A stretch of DNA of 64,000 bases from Bacillus sp. NTK034 (GTDB lineage Bacteria > Bacillota > Bacilli > Bacillales > Cytobacillaceae): contig NZ_JAFKOJ010000001.1 of the NCBI RefSeq assembly GCF_017303275.1, positions 1,153,922 to 1,217,921 on the forward strand. The letters are read 5' to 3'. Under the pieces are notes generated by a model. It had not been told where the DNA came from and did not search any database. It saw nothing but the letters and a program-made list of their open reading frames with translations. Shown here piece after piece: positions 9,356-18,456 of this stretch (the stretch's first letter is position 1; every line of letters begins with the position of its first letter). Made by a program: the position numbers and the translations under genes.

Positions 9356-9385
9356 AATAAGGCCGGAGAAAATCCCGGCCTTATT
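9356..9385. terminator. Bidirectional intrinsic terminator
   Basis: AATAAGGCCGG at 9356-9366 pairs with CCGGCCTTATT at 9375-9385. It separates the plus-strand GH18 gene from the minus-strand purine operon and overlaps the adenine deaminase stop codon. Confidence 0.85.
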
Positions 9386-11123
9386 TTTCTGCTTCTACGT
9401 TAATGTGACAAAAAGATCTGACTGAAAATAATCCTCTATCAGTTAACTTTAGTTCAGGTATTACTGGAAGCGCTAAAAATGAAAGCGTCAAAAACGGGTT
9501 GAATTCCATGCTGCATCCGACTGTTCTTAGCGCATGATTCAATTCAGACAAACGTCCGAAAATAAATGAAGAATCCTGATCACTCATGAGCCCCGCAATA
9601 GGCAGGGGCAGTTCCGCAAGGATTTCTCCATCCTGGACAACAGCCAGGCCGCCTTTCATCGATGCAGTATGCTTAATGGCCGCCAGTAAATCTACATCAG
9701 AGGTGCCAGCTGCCACAATATTATGGGAATCGTGGGCAACCGTTGAGGCAATGCCACCTCTTGTAATCCCCAGTCCCTTAATTATGCCAAGCCCGATGCT
9801 TCCGGTGAGATGATGCCGCTCCACCACAGCCAATTTTAAATAATCTTTTTCAGGATTAGGCTGGAAATAGCCATTAAGTGAATCTGCCTTTTCCAACAGG
9901 TGTCTGGTCACAATGCTGTTCGGTATAATGCCGATAATATTGGCATCACCAGTTCCAATGTTGATGTTTAAATCTTCACCCTTTAAGCTGCCGATTTTGA
10001 CGCTGTCCAAGATGGCAGGCGCAGGTTCGACGCTAGCCGGAGCTGGATCCTTAATGATCCCGTTTTCTGCAGCAAGTATTCCGCTCTTTATTACTTTTTC
10101 AATCTTAACCTTCCTAAGATCACTAATAAAAACCAGGTCGGCTTCATAACCCGGAGCAATAGCCCCTTTATTTTTCAGACCGAAGCATTCTGCTGCATTC
10201 AGTGTGGCGATTTGAACGGCGAGGACAGGATCCATCCCTTCCTTAATGGCCATTCTGACATTATAATCAATGCTGCCTTCTTTGATCAGGTCATCCAGAT
10301 GCTTGTCATCCGTTACGAATAAACAGCGCCTTGCGTTATGTTCGCTGACAGATTTAAGAAGTGCTAATAAGTCCCTAGCCGCAGACCCTTCCCTCAGCAT
10401 CACATACATCCCTTTTCGCATTCGGTTCAGCGCCTCTTCAGGGTTTATGCATTCATGGTCTGATTTAATGCCTGCTGCCATGTATATATTAATTTCATCT
10501 GCATTAAGTCCTGCTGCATGCCCATCGATGTTTTTTCCTTTGCTATGTGCGTCTTCCAGTTTTTTTAGCATTTCTTCATCATTGTTCATAACAGCAGGGT
10601 AATCCATTACTTCGCCAAGACCGAGTACTCTCGGGTGGCCGTAATATTGTTCAAGATCCTTATAACTGAGGGAAGCGCCGGCATTTTCAAATAGAGTTGC
10701 AGGCACACAGGATGGAAGCATAAAAAATACATCAAGCGGGATCGCATTTGAAGATTCCAGCATGAAATCAATGCCTTTTGTTCCACTGACATTGGCTATT
10801 TCATGAGGGTCTGCAATGACAGTCGTTACTCCATGCGGAAGGACAACATTGCTGAATTCTGCAGGGGTAACCATCGCTGATTCAATATGGACATGCCCAT
10901 CAATGAACCCGGGGGCTATATAGCTGCCCCCAGCATCAATCATTTCCTTCCCTTCATAGCTTCCTAAGCCTGCTATGAATCCATCGGCAATGGCTATGTC
11001 TTCCTCGATGATTTCACGTGTAAAAACATTTATTATCTTCCCATTTTTAATAACCAGGTCGGCAGGAGTTCTTTTGGCTGCCACGTCAATTCTTTTTCGT
11101 AACGTTTCAATGGTAAGCTTCAT
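9381..11123 (-). CDS. ade: Adenine deaminase (AdeC type)
   Basis: A 580-residue enzyme of the amidohydrolase superfamily that converts adenine to hypoxanthine and ammonia. The metal-site motifs are complete: DGHVHIES (strand 1 HxH), ADPHE, GLGEVMDY (bridging Glu), DGHAAGL (strand 5 His), SDHECI (strand 6 His) and VTDDKH (strand 8 Asp). The C-terminal domain is present (GTSDVD, HINVEAE end). It is the last gene of a minus-strand purine operon, 38 bases after the permease. A second, divergent homologue lies in the microcompartment operon at 27576-29387 and differs at the strand 5 and 6 motifs. Confidence 0.93.
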   Translation of the reverse strand: MKLTIETLRKRIDVAAKRTPADLVIKNGKIINVFTREIIEEDIAIADGFIAGLGSYEGKEMIDAGGSYIAPGFIDGHVHIESAMVTPAEFSNVVLPHGVTTVIADPHEIANVSGTKGIDFMLESSNAIPLDVFFMLPSCVPATLFENAGASLSYKDLEQYYGHPRVLGLGEVMDYPAVMNNDEEMLKKLEDAHSKGKNIDGHAAGLNADEINIYMAAGIKSDHECINPEEALNRMRKGMYVMLREGSAARDLLALLKSVSEHNARRCLFVTDDKHLDDLIKEGSIDYNVRMAIKEGMDPVLAVQIATLNAAECFGLKNKGAIAPGYEADLVFISDLRKVKIEKVIKSGILAAENGIIKDPAPASVEPAPAILDSVKIGSLKGEDLNINIGTGDANIIGIIPNSIVTRHLLEKADSLNGYFQPNPEKDYLKLAVVERHHLTGSIGLGIIKGLGITRGGIASTVAHDSHNIVAAGTSDVDLLAAIKHTASMKGGLAVVQDGEILAELPLPIAGLMSDQDSSFIFGRLSELNHALRTVGCSMEFNPFLTLSFLALPVIPELKLTDRGLFSVRSFCHINVEAEK

Positions 11124-11161
11124 ATGGACTCCTCGCTTTTTAAATAATGACAGTCATCAGA

Positions 11162-12529
11162 TTAATGTCCGCCCATAATGAAATTAATAATAAAGGCAGC
11201 ACTGACAAAATACATGATCCAGTGGATTTGATGATGCTTGCCTGTAAGAAGCTTAAGCAGTGTATAAGAGATAAAGCCGAATGCCAGTCCCTGGGCGATA
11301 CTGAAAGTTAATGGCATGAGAACGATTGTTAAAAAAACAGGAATGACATCAGTGAAGTCATCGAAGCTTATATGTTTAATTTCACTGAGCATTAAGGCAC
11401 CAACGAGTATAAGAATAGGTGCTGTGGCTACAGACGGTATGAAATAAATGAGAGGAGCAAAAATGAGTGACAGGAAAAATAATACAGCTACAGTTAAAGC
11501 AGTTAAGCCAGTGCGTCCGCCTTCCGAGATCCCTGTGGCGTTTTCCACATAAGCGTTTAAGGCAGTGCTTCCGAAGGCTGCACTTGCCATCGTGCCGACT
11601 GCATCTGCCTGAAGGGCACGATCCAGATTTTCGATTTTCCCATTTTTATCAGTAAGGCCAGCTTTTCTTGATAATCCGATGAGGGTAGCTAAATTGTCAA
11701 ATAATTCTACAATAGTAAAGGAGAAAATGACTGAGATGATGCCATATTTTATTGCTCCCATAATATCCATAGCTAAAAACGTCTCAGACATGCTTGGGAG
11801 ACTGAGAGATACAATATCACTTACACCCTTTGGGTAGGCAATGAAGCCAACAATCATGGCCAGCGCACTTGTACCCAATATACTAATAAGCAGGGCGCCT
11901 TTTACTTTCTTTGCCATCAGGAGGGCGGCAATAATTAATCCGAATAGGGCAAGAAGCGGCCCCTGGCTTGTGATGCTTCCCAGGCCGACAAATGTAGCTT
12001 CATTTGCGACCACAAGTTCTGCATTTTTTAAGCCAATAAAAGCAATAAACAAACCAATTCCAACACCAATAGCTGACTTTAAGACATCCGGGACACCATC
12101 TACGATTTTTTGGCGGACTCCCGTAACGGTCAAAATTAAAAACACAATACCCGATATAAATACAGCTCCAAGGGCTGTTTGCCAGGATAGACCTTGGCCA
12201 AGGACGACTGTGTAGGCAAAAAAGGCATTCAGCCCCATCCCCGGAGCAACCGCTACAGGGAAATTTGCCCACAGTGCCATTAGAAGAGTACAGAAGACAC
12301 TTGCGTAAATAGTTGCAGCAAGTGCGGCTTCTTTTGGTATTCCTGCGTCAGCTAAGATAATCGGGTTGACAAAGATGATATAACTCATTGTCATAAACGA
12401 AGTAACACCTGCAAGAATTTCTGTCTTTACATTGGTTTTTCGTGCGGATAGCTTAAAGAGCCGTTCTAAAAGGTTCCCATCAGAGGCAGACGGGAGGCCC
12501 GACCCAAGATCCTTTCCGATCATCGACAT
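11162..12529 (-). CDS. Purine permease, NCS2 family (AzgA/PbuG/PbuO type)
   Basis: A 455-residue polytopic membrane protein of the hypoxanthine/guanine/adenine branch of nucleobase-cation symporter 2. Recognisable elements include TSFMTMSYIIFVNP near the N-terminus, PGMGLNAFFAY and ELFDNLATLIG, which are typical of AzgA/PbuG/PbuO. It probably brings in adenine, hypoxanthine or guanine by proton symport. The start at 12529 has AAGGAG 9 bases upstream. It lies between the XdhC-like gene and adenine deaminase on the same strand, so import, deamination and oxidation of adenine would be co-regulated. Exact substrate cannot be read from the sequence. Confidence 0.88.
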   Translation of the reverse strand: MSMIGKDLGSGLPSASDGNLLERLFKLSARKTNVKTEILAGVTSFMTMSYIIFVNPIILADAGIPKEAALAATIYASVFCTLLMALWANFPVAVAPGMGLNAFFAYTVVLGQGLSWQTALGAVFISGIVFLILTVTGVRQKIVDGVPDVLKSAIGVGIGLFIAFIGLKNAELVVANEATFVGLGSITSQGPLLALFGLIIAALLMAKKVKGALLISILGTSALAMIVGFIAYPKGVSDIVSLSLPSMSETFLAMDIMGAIKYGIISVIFSFTIVELFDNLATLIGLSRKAGLTDKNGKIENLDRALQADAVGTMASAAFGSTALNAYVENATGISEGGRTGLTALTVAVLFFLSLIFAPLIYFIPSVATAPILILVGALMLSEIKHISFDDFTDVIPVFLTIVLMPLTFSIAQGLAFGFISYTLLKLLTGKHHQIHWIMYFVSAAFIINFIMGGH

Positions 12530-12620
12530 GAAAAGTCACTCCTTCTTCATGGTAAATGTCCATCCTGCAAAACAAACTGACTTGAACCATGGAATAGGCG
12601 GGAGTTATACATTATTTTGG

Positions 12621-12935
12621 TTAAATAGGTTCAATAAAGACATCCATAATTCCACCGCAGATTCCGCCATCTTCAAAAAATAGCCCTTTTGTTAAATCAA
12701 CGCGCTTTTGACCTGGAGCATTCGATTGGATGACTTCGAAAGCCATCTCAATCACTTCGGCTTCACCGCAGCCCCCGCCAATTGTACCTTCGATTCTTCC
12801 GCAGGGAAACACAATCATTCGGCTTCCCGTTTTCCTCGGAGTGGACCCTTTGGTGCGAATAATGGTGGCGAGCGCTGCTTTCTCACCTCCTTTCCTGACT
12901 TCCATGGCACGCTTTATGAGCTGCATTTGGTCCAT
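12621..12935 (-). CDS. Short XdhC/CoxI-domain protein
   Basis: A 104-residue protein that consists only of the XdhC_CoxI N-terminal domain: KGSTPRKTGSRM followed by GTIGGGCGEAEV, the cysteine-containing signature. The full XdhC family (about 280-330 residues) also has a C-terminal Rossmann domain, which is absent here. XdhC proteins bind molybdenum cofactor and help its sulfuration and insertion into xanthine dehydrogenase. It overlaps the 3' end of the longer XdhC gene by 22 bases, so translation is probably coupled. The upstream gene has a poorly conserved N-domain, so the two may work together as a split chaperone. Confidence 0.8.
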   Translation of the reverse strand: MDQMQLIKRAMEVRKGGEKAALATIIRTKGSTPRKTGSRMIVFPCGRIEGTIGGGCGEAEVIEMAFEVIQSNAPGQKRVDLTKGLFFEDGGICGGIMDVFIEPI

Positions 12936-13762
12936 TCGCCAGCCCCCTCATGGAAACCCATCTTTGCATACTTCTTAATTTGTGTACTTAAAGAGTTTCC
13001 AGATTTTTGATTTTTTACTTTCAGAATTTCTGCCATGATACTGACTGCAATCTCTGCAGGTGTTTCTGCTCCGATATCAAGTCCCACAGGGGTGTATAGA
13101 TTGGCAAAGGTTTCATCCGGAAAATCCTGCTGGAGTTCTTGAAAAACACCAGAGATACGTCTTCTGCTGCCAATCATTCCTATATAGCCTGCCTGACTGT
13201 TCCTTTTTAAAAGTTCATTCAAACTGAGAACGTCATATTTATGCCCCCTGGTAAGAAGGAGAATATAGGTTTTTTCCGATATTTCAACATGCCTGAAATA
13301 ATGCAGGTAGGATTGGCAAACCACTTCTTGTGCAAATGGAAATCGTTCTCTGTTTGCGTACTCTTCCCGATCGTCTATTACTGTGACGAAAAATCCCAGC
13401 ATCCGTCCCATTTCTGCCACGGGTTCACACACATGGCCCGCCCCGGCTAAAATCAAGTGGAGCGGAGCAGGGAAGTATTCTGCAAAACATTCAATTATCC
13501 TGTCCTTCCACACAAATTTCACAGTGCCGGACCGTTTTTTGCTCACTATTTTACTGCATTGTGTTATTAAAAGATCTTTCACATCCTGTGGCAGCAGCAG
13601 TGAGTCTTCAGTGCAAAAGCTCCCATCTGGCCATAATAAAGCTTTGGCTCCGAGGACCTTTTTATCAGGATAATCTGTTATGGTAAGCAGAAATGTGTCT
13701 TTCCGGTTATTGGCTGACTCATTTAATTTGGCAAATAAATGGGGGCTCATCAATTGGATCAC
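12914..13762 (-). CDS. XdhC-family molybdenum cofactor insertion protein (PucA-like)
   Basis: A 282-residue XdhC-like protein. The C-terminal Rossmann domain is clear: LILAGAGHVCEPVAEM, FFVTVIDDREEYAN, YIGMIGSRRR and the TPVGLDIGAETPAEIA signature. The N-terminal XdhC_CoxI domain is divergent and lacks the GGGCGE motif that the next short gene supplies. In the family these proteins deliver sulfurated Mo cofactor to xanthine dehydrogenase. The start overlaps the end of the molybdenum subunit gene by 4 bases (ATGA), so the genes are translationally coupled. It corresponds to PucA of B. subtilis in role. Confidence 0.85.
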   Translation of the reverse strand: MIQLMSPHLFAKLNESANNRKDTFLLTITDYPDKKVLGAKALLWPDGSFCTEDSLLLPQDVKDLLITQCSKIVSKKRSGTVKFVWKDRIIECFAEYFPAPLHLILAGAGHVCEPVAEMGRMLGFFVTVIDDREEYANRERFPFAQEVVCQSYLHYFRHVEISEKTYILLLTRGHKYDVLSLNELLKRNSQAGYIGMIGSRRRISGVFQELQQDFPDETFANLYTPVGLDIGAETPAEIAVSIMAEILKVKNQKSGNSLSTQIKKYAKMGFHEGAGEWTKCSS

Positions 13763-16059
13763 CTTGCAGATTGGATTTTTTGTTTTTTGAGATCTTTCAG
13801 TGCATTAAAAACTCTTTCGGGAGTAGCGGGCAGATGGCAGATTCTAGCTCCTGTTGCATCATATATGGCCGACATGATAGCTGCAATAATCGGAATCATC
13901 ACAACTTCGCCAATTCCCTTTGCCCCAAAAGGACCAGATTGTTCGGGCTCTTCAACAGGGAAGGTCTCAATCAATGGCGTCTCGCGAATAGTGGGGATGA
14001 TATAATCAGTAAAGTTTCGTGTCTTATGGTAACCATTTTCTATCAGCACATCTTCAAAAAGGGTATAGCCGATGCCCATTACTGCTCCGCCTTCAGCCTG
14101 GCCCTCTAACCCCTGGGGATTAATGACTTTTCCTGCATCAGGGATGGAAACAACCCGCAAAACATCCGTCTCGCCTGTTAAAGTATCTACTTCAACCATC
14201 ACGACATGGGTCAAATATCCGTATAAATGATGGGGAGCACCCCCAGAACCTTTGATTTCTTCCTTTTCTTTTGGCAGGTAGAAGTGTCCTTCTACTCTGG
14301 CAGACTGATGATGGTCAAAAAGGTACTTATAGATAGACTTATAGGGTATGATTTGTCCATCGGCTGAAATATGGTTTGGTCTTAAGTCAATTCTTGATGC
14401 TTGCAGATTCAGCATTTCTGCAGCTGTTTGAATAAGAAGTTCAGTCATCTTGGGCGCTGCTGCCGCAACAGCTCTTCCGCCGGTATAGGTGGAGCGGGAG
14501 GCAGTTACAGTACCGCCATCAAGTGTTTTCAGAGTATCTCCTTGAACGATCATGATATTGCTGATATCACAGTTCAGCATCTCAGCCGCTATCTGGGCGT
14601 ACACAGTGCTATTGCCTCCGCCGATTTCCTCGCATCCGACACCTACAAGAAATTTTCCGTCGGGCAGAAGTTCGATAGAGGCGGCTCCATAATCAGGCAG
14701 TCCAATTCCCATTCCAATGCCATGAAAGGAAGTTGCGAGGGACACACCCCGTTTTTTCCATGGCTCACTCACTTCGGATTTATACTTTTCACGGTTCTTC
14801 CACAGATCGCAATTTTCTGCGGTTTCAAGTGTTTTATAGGTGCCTACACTGGATTTGACAATGTGGCCGACACTTGAAACGTCGCCTTGATGATAGACAT
14901 TTTTTTTGCGCAGTTCAATTGGATTCATTCCCAGTTTTTCTGCAATCATATCCATATGGGTTTCAATTCCCATACATACCTGGTTGACGCCAAAGCCTCT
15001 GAAGGCACCGGCAATGCCATTATTGGTATAAACACAGAAGCCTTCAAGATCCACATTTGGAATTTTATAAGGACCGCAGGAATGTTCGATTGCCAGAGCG
15101 ATGACTGCCCCTCCGAGTGAAGCATAGGCACCGGTATCTCCAATAGCAGTTACCTGATTAGCGAGCAATGTGCCGTCTTTTTTGGCAGCTGTTTTCATTT
15201 TGACTTTAAAAGGATGCCTTTTTATGCCCGCAATAACAGATTCTTCTCGGCTTAAATGAATTTTTACCGGCCGCCCGTTTGTATGCATGGCAAGGAGGGC
15301 CAGATAAATTTGAACCGTAATCTCATCCTTCCCGCCGAATGCTCCGCCAATAGGACTTGAAATGACTCTTATTCTTTCAGGATTATAGGCAAGGGACCTT
15401 GCAATCTGCATTCGATCGCGGTACGCGTATTGGCCAGGGCAGCGAATTGTGATGAACCCTTCTTCATCCATAACTCCCCAGCCGCCTTCTGTTTCAATAA
15501 ATGCATGCATTTGGCGGGGGGAAAAGAAGGTATTCTCCACAACGATGTCAGCTTCTTCGAAGGCTTTTTCAATGTTTCCGTTTTTTATTTTCACATGGCT
15601 GTGCAAATTGCCATCAGGATGAAGCTTTGGAGCAGAATCTGTTAAGGCATATTCTGCATCAGCAACAACTTCGAAAGGCTCATAATCCACTTTGATTAAA
15701 GTCAGTGCCTGTTCGGCAATTTCAGTGGTTTCAGCTGCAACCAAGGCTACAGCATCTCCAGTGCACCGTACGACATCTGAGCACAGAACAGGCTGATCGG
15801 GAACAACAATCCCAAATCCATTAAAGCCGGGTATATCTTTATGGGTGAGTACACAAATAACACCAGGGAGGCTTTTAGCTGCTTGAGTGTCAATGGATTT
15901 AATTTTGGCATGCGGATATACAGACCGCAGCACTTTGCCCCAAACCATATCGTCAAATTGGTAATCGGTCATATATTTTAATTCTCCGGTTACTTTTTCC
16001 GGACCATCAATTCTTTTTACTCTCTTTCCAACCCATTTGGTGCTCACTGGTTTTCCCAC
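13759..16059 (-). CDS. pucD: Xanthine dehydrogenase, molybdopterin-binding subunit
   Basis: A 766-residue large subunit of a xanthine dehydrogenase-family enzyme. Visible signatures include KVTGELKYMTDYQ at the N-terminus, GGAFGGKDE in the cofactor-binding region, GAFRGFGVNQ, and the C-terminal GPFGAKGIGEVV, whose Glu is the catalytic base. It hydroxylates purines at the Mo centre (hypoxanthine to xanthine, xanthine to urate); close relatives use other N-heterocycles. FAD and Fe-S subunits are adjacent, as in B. subtilis pucCDE. The start overlaps the upstream FAD subunit gene by 16 bases. Confidence 0.92.
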   Translation of the reverse strand: MGKPVSTKWVGKRVKRIDGPEKVTGELKYMTDYQFDDMVWGKVLRSVYPHAKIKSIDTQAAKSLPGVICVLTHKDIPGFNGFGIVVPDQPVLCSDVVRCTGDAVALVAAETTEIAEQALTLIKVDYEPFEVVADAEYALTDSAPKLHPDGNLHSHVKIKNGNIEKAFEEADIVVENTFFSPRQMHAFIETEGGWGVMDEEGFITIRCPGQYAYRDRMQIARSLAYNPERIRVISSPIGGAFGGKDEITVQIYLALLAMHTNGRPVKIHLSREESVIAGIKRHPFKVKMKTAAKKDGTLLANQVTAIGDTGAYASLGGAVIALAIEHSCGPYKIPNVDLEGFCVYTNNGIAGAFRGFGVNQVCMGIETHMDMIAEKLGMNPIELRKKNVYHQGDVSSVGHIVKSSVGTYKTLETAENCDLWKNREKYKSEVSEPWKKRGVSLATSFHGIGMGIGLPDYGAASIELLPDGKFLVGVGCEEIGGGNSTVYAQIAAEMLNCDISNIMIVQGDTLKTLDGGTVTASRSTYTGGRAVAAAAPKMTELLIQTAAEMLNLQASRIDLRPNHISADGQIIPYKSIYKYLFDHHQSARVEGHFYLPKEKEEIKGSGGAPHHLYGYLTHVVMVEVDTLTGETDVLRVVSIPDAGKVINPQGLEGQAEGGAVMGIGYTLFEDVLIENGYHKTRNFTDYIIPTIRETPLIETFPVEEPEQSGPFGAKGIGEVVMIPIIAAIMSAIYDATGARICHLPATPERVFNALKDLKKQKIQSAR

Positions 16060-16919
16060 CTCCTGATTAGACGGTATAATCCTCTTTCCAGTAAAGCACT
16101 TGCCATATCTCTTCTATATGCAGCAGTTGCTCTTCCATCTGAAATGGGCATGACCTCTTTCCAGGCAATTTTGGCGATGTTCTGGATTAAATCATCGTTT
16201 AGCTGCCCCAGGGTAAGCATTGATTCACATTTGCGTGCACGGATAATAGTCGGTGCCACAGATCCAAAGGCGATTTTTCCTTCGATGCATTTGCGGTCCT
16301 GGTCCATTGTGAGTGAAATGGCAATATTCACAATGGAAATGGATTGTGCTTTACGGGGGCCAAGCTTTTGGAAAATGCCTATTTCATTTGGTTTTTGCGG
16401 TTTAATTAGGATTTTTGTAATCATTTCATTTTCTTTTAAAATGGTCCTGCCTGGACCAATGATAAACTCTTCGATTGGAATGATTCTCTTTTTCGTCAGC
16501 GAGGCGAGTTCAAGCATTGCACCGAGAGCATACAAAGCCGGAAGGGTATCGCCTGCAGGGGAAGCAGTACCAATATTGCCGCCGATTGTTCCCATATTCT
16601 GCATTTGAGTGGCCCCGACTTCTCGGGCTGCTTCTGCGAGAACATCCGCTTTTCTCTGCAGAAGCGGTGAATGAATCAAATCGGTATGTGTGGTCAAGGG
16701 GCCAATATGGATAAAATCTTCCCTTTCTTCGATATAGCGCAGCTCTTTTACGTTTTTAATATTAATCCATATTTCTGGCCGCCATTTGCCTTCCTTCATC
16801 CGGACTGCTGCATCTGTACCGCCGGCTATCAATCTATGTTTCCTGCCTTCCTTGGATAGCTGGGTCAGACACTCGGATAGAGAGGAAGGGGTAATCATGT
16901 CAATTTCAGAAACGAGCAT
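16044..16919 (-). CDS. pucC: Xanthine dehydrogenase, FAD-binding subunit
   Basis: A 291-residue FAD-binding subunit of the CoxM/XdhB type. Flavin-binding motifs are visible: LIAGGTDAAVRM near residue 32, then TIGGNIGTASPAGD near residue 110. The C-terminal CO dehydrogenase flavoprotein domain ends with AYRRDMASALLERG. It passes electrons from the Fe-S subunit to the acceptor. It is transcribed 15 bases after the MobA-like gene and overlaps the Mo subunit gene. Confidence 0.92.
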   Translation of the reverse strand: MLVSEIDMITPSSLSECLTQLSKEGRKHRLIAGGTDAAVRMKEGKWRPEIWINIKNVKELRYIEEREDFIHIGPLTTHTDLIHSPLLQRKADVLAEAAREVGATQMQNMGTIGGNIGTASPAGDTLPALYALGAMLELASLTKKRIIPIEEFIIGPGRTILKENEMITKILIKPQKPNEIGIFQKLGPRKAQSISIVNIAISLTMDQDRKCIEGKIAFGSVAPTIIRARKCESMLTLGQLNDDLIQNIAKIAWKEVMPISDGRATAAYRRDMASALLERGLYRLIRRWENQ

Positions 16920-16934
16920 TGATTTACCTCCAGG

Positions 16935-17519
16935 TTATTTTTTTAGTGCATTTATATAATCATCCTGATTATTCAGGTTAAGATGAATCTGATCATTTTC
17001 CATGGGCACCTCAAGAAGAAATTTTTCATGCTCTTGAATTACATCTCTCAAACCCATTCTTTCTTCCTTGATAGATAAAAGATCGTTCCTCAATTGGGCG
17101 GAAAAGAGGATAGGGTGCCCTCTTTTTCCTTGATGGCTTGGAACTGCAATCAGGCTGCCTCTTTTTACAAGTGATTCTGCAAGCATGTTAATGGTGAGTG
17201 ATTGAAGCGGCTGGTCAACGGATGTAATAAGAATCGTTTCTGCTGACTTTACAGCGGTTTTAACCCCAGAAATGATTGAGGAGCATTTTCCTTCATAGAA
17301 TTGTTCATTAATGATGATTTTGATAGGGTATTTCTTTGCGATGGGAATGAATGCTTCGGCTTTGTAGCCCAAAACGACAACAATGTCAGAAAATACTGAT
17401 TCCCTGAGGTTTTGCAGCTGATGCTCAAATAAGGTCGTTCCTTTCCACTGCAGCAGTCCTTTTAAAGTACCCATCCTGCTGGATCGGCCTGCAGCAAGAA
17501 CAATAGCTGTATGTGTCAT
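16935..17519 (-). CDS. pucB: MobA-like/MocA nucleotidyltransferase (PucB-like)
   Basis: A 194-residue nucleotidyltransferase with the N-terminal LAAGRSSRMG signature and the TSVDQPL metal-binding Asp. In B. subtilis PucB takes part in Mo-cofactor maturation for xanthine dehydrogenase; E. coli MocA makes the cytosine dinucleotide form. Here it lies between the 2Fe-2S and FAD subunit genes with 3- and 15-base gaps, so it is a dedicated cofactor-maturation enzyme for this dehydrogenase. Whether it uses CTP or GTP cannot be decided from the sequence. Confidence 0.88.
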   Translation of the reverse strand: MTHTAIVLAAGRSSRMGTLKGLLQWKGTTLFEHQLQNLRESVFSDIVVVLGYKAEAFIPIAKKYPIKIIINEQFYEGKCSSIISGVKTAVKSAETILITSVDQPLQSLTINMLAESLVKRGSLIAVPSHQGKRGHPILFSAQLRNDLLSIKEERMGLRDVIQEHEKFLLEVPMENDQIHLNLNNQDDYINALKK

Positions 17520-17522
17520 AGA

Positions 17523-18011
17523 CTATCTGGCTGTTTCAGGTTCGGATATTTTTTTTGCAGCAGCGGTCTGAACTGCCTTGATAATTTTTGTATAGCCTGT
17601 ACAGCGGCATAGGTTGCCCCCTAATGCTGTTTTAATTTCCTCAACAGATGGAATCGTGTCAATTCTATCTAAGAAAGCTTTAGCTGATACGATGATTCCC
17701 GGAGTACAGTAACCGCACTGTGTTGCTCCTTCAGCAATAAATGATTCCTGAATTACATCCAGATTTGGTGATAAGCCGACTCCTTCACAAGTCGTGATCA
17801 CCTGGTTTTCCGCCTGACCAGCGAGGACTAGACAGGAGCATACAACATCTTTATTGATTAGTACAGAGCAAGATCCGCATTCTCCCTTTCCGCAGCATTC
17901 CTTGCTGGCAGTCAATCCTAAATCTTCCCTCAAGACATCCAGGAGCGTTTTTGCAGGCGGGCAAACGACCGTACGTTCCTTTCCATTAACAATAAATTTA
18001 ATGCTTTTCAA
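17523..18011 (-). CDS. pucE: Xanthine dehydrogenase, 2Fe-2S subunit
   Basis: A 162-residue small subunit with two 2Fe-2S centres. The plant-type cluster motif is CCGKGECGSC with a following Cys in SCLVLA; the second cluster uses CGYCTPG and CRCTGY. It hands electrons from the Mo centre to FAD. It is the first gene of the minus-strand purine operon; the leader of about 200 bases carries a purine-riboswitch-like structure and terminator. AGGAGG precedes the ATG at good spacing. Confidence 0.93.
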   Translation of the reverse strand: MKSIKFIVNGKERTVVCPPAKTLLDVLREDLGLTASKECCGKGECGSCSVLINKDVVCSCLVLAGQAENQVITTCEGVGLSPNLDVIQESFIAEGATQCGYCTPGIIVSAKAFLDRIDTIPSVEEIKTALGGNLCRCTGYTKIIKAVQTAAAKKISEPETAR

Positions 18012-18157
18012 ATCTTCGCCTCCTCAAAGAACTTTGAAACTTTAAATGACGATGAGAAATTATGTGAGTATTTTGTAAGGGTTAATAGCCTGGCGAGCAA
18101 GAAGAGGTATTTAAGCTATGATATTATGCATATTCTTCTAAATAGACTAATAAGCAC

Positions 18158-18202
18158 AAAAAAATTCCTGCACAAAAGGTTCCTGGCTGCTGTCCACAGG
18201 AA
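18158..18202 (-). terminator. Candidate attenuator terminator in the xanthine dehydrogenase leader
   Basis: On the minus strand TTCCTG (plus 18197-18202) can pair with CAGGAA (plus 18165-18170), immediately followed by a run of seven T (plus A-run 18158-18164). A second CAGGAA-containing segment (plus 18179-18187) offers a competing hairpin. It lies directly downstream of the aptamer-like fold at 18210-18274, so ligand binding could decide between the structures. The direction of control (on or off) cannot be read with certainty. Confidence 0.55.
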
Positions 18203-18209
18203 ATATGCC

Positions 18210-18274
18210 TTTCGTAGATAGGAATTCCGGTTCCTAGTAGAAACCCTCAAACCGATTATTGAGGTTATACGAAA
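18210..18274 (-). ncRNA. Purine-class riboswitch aptamer (guanine/xanthine-like variant)
   Basis: Read on the minus strand this folds as a three-way junction. P1 is UUUCGUA/UACGAAA, P2 CCUCAA/UUGAGG with loop UAAUCGGU, and P3 UAGGAA/UUCCUA with loop CCGGAA. The P2 and P3 loops can pair through GG-CC as in the purine riboswitch. The joining segments match the known core: UAUAA (J1/2), GUUUCUAC (J2/3), and CUA in J3/1 with C at the specificity position. One core base before that C is U where the xpt aptamer has A, so the ligand may be guanine, hypoxanthine, xanthine or an oxidised purine. It sits upstream of the xanthine dehydrogenase operon. Confidence 0.75.
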
Positions 18275-18406
18275 AATTCTATTTGATTTTTCAGTGTGCT
18301 GAAGGGAGGTATTATCAAGACAATTATTGAAATAGAGGGGGAGTTGATTTGTAGTGTAATAGTTAAGTTAATATTTTGTCAAGTGAGAATTTTCTGATAA
18401 ATGGTA

Positions 18407-18435
18407 TTGACTTATAAAACTGCCTTGTTTAATAT
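18407..18435 (+). promoter_or_regulatory. Candidate sigma-A promoter for the DUF2294 gene
   Basis: TTGACT at 18407-18412 and TAATAT at 18430-18435 are 17 bases apart. They lie about 22 bases upstream of the ATG at 18457, which itself is preceded by AGGAGG. The -10 match is partial. Confidence 0.4.
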
Positions 18436-18456
18436 AGTGAATAACAGGAGGACTAC

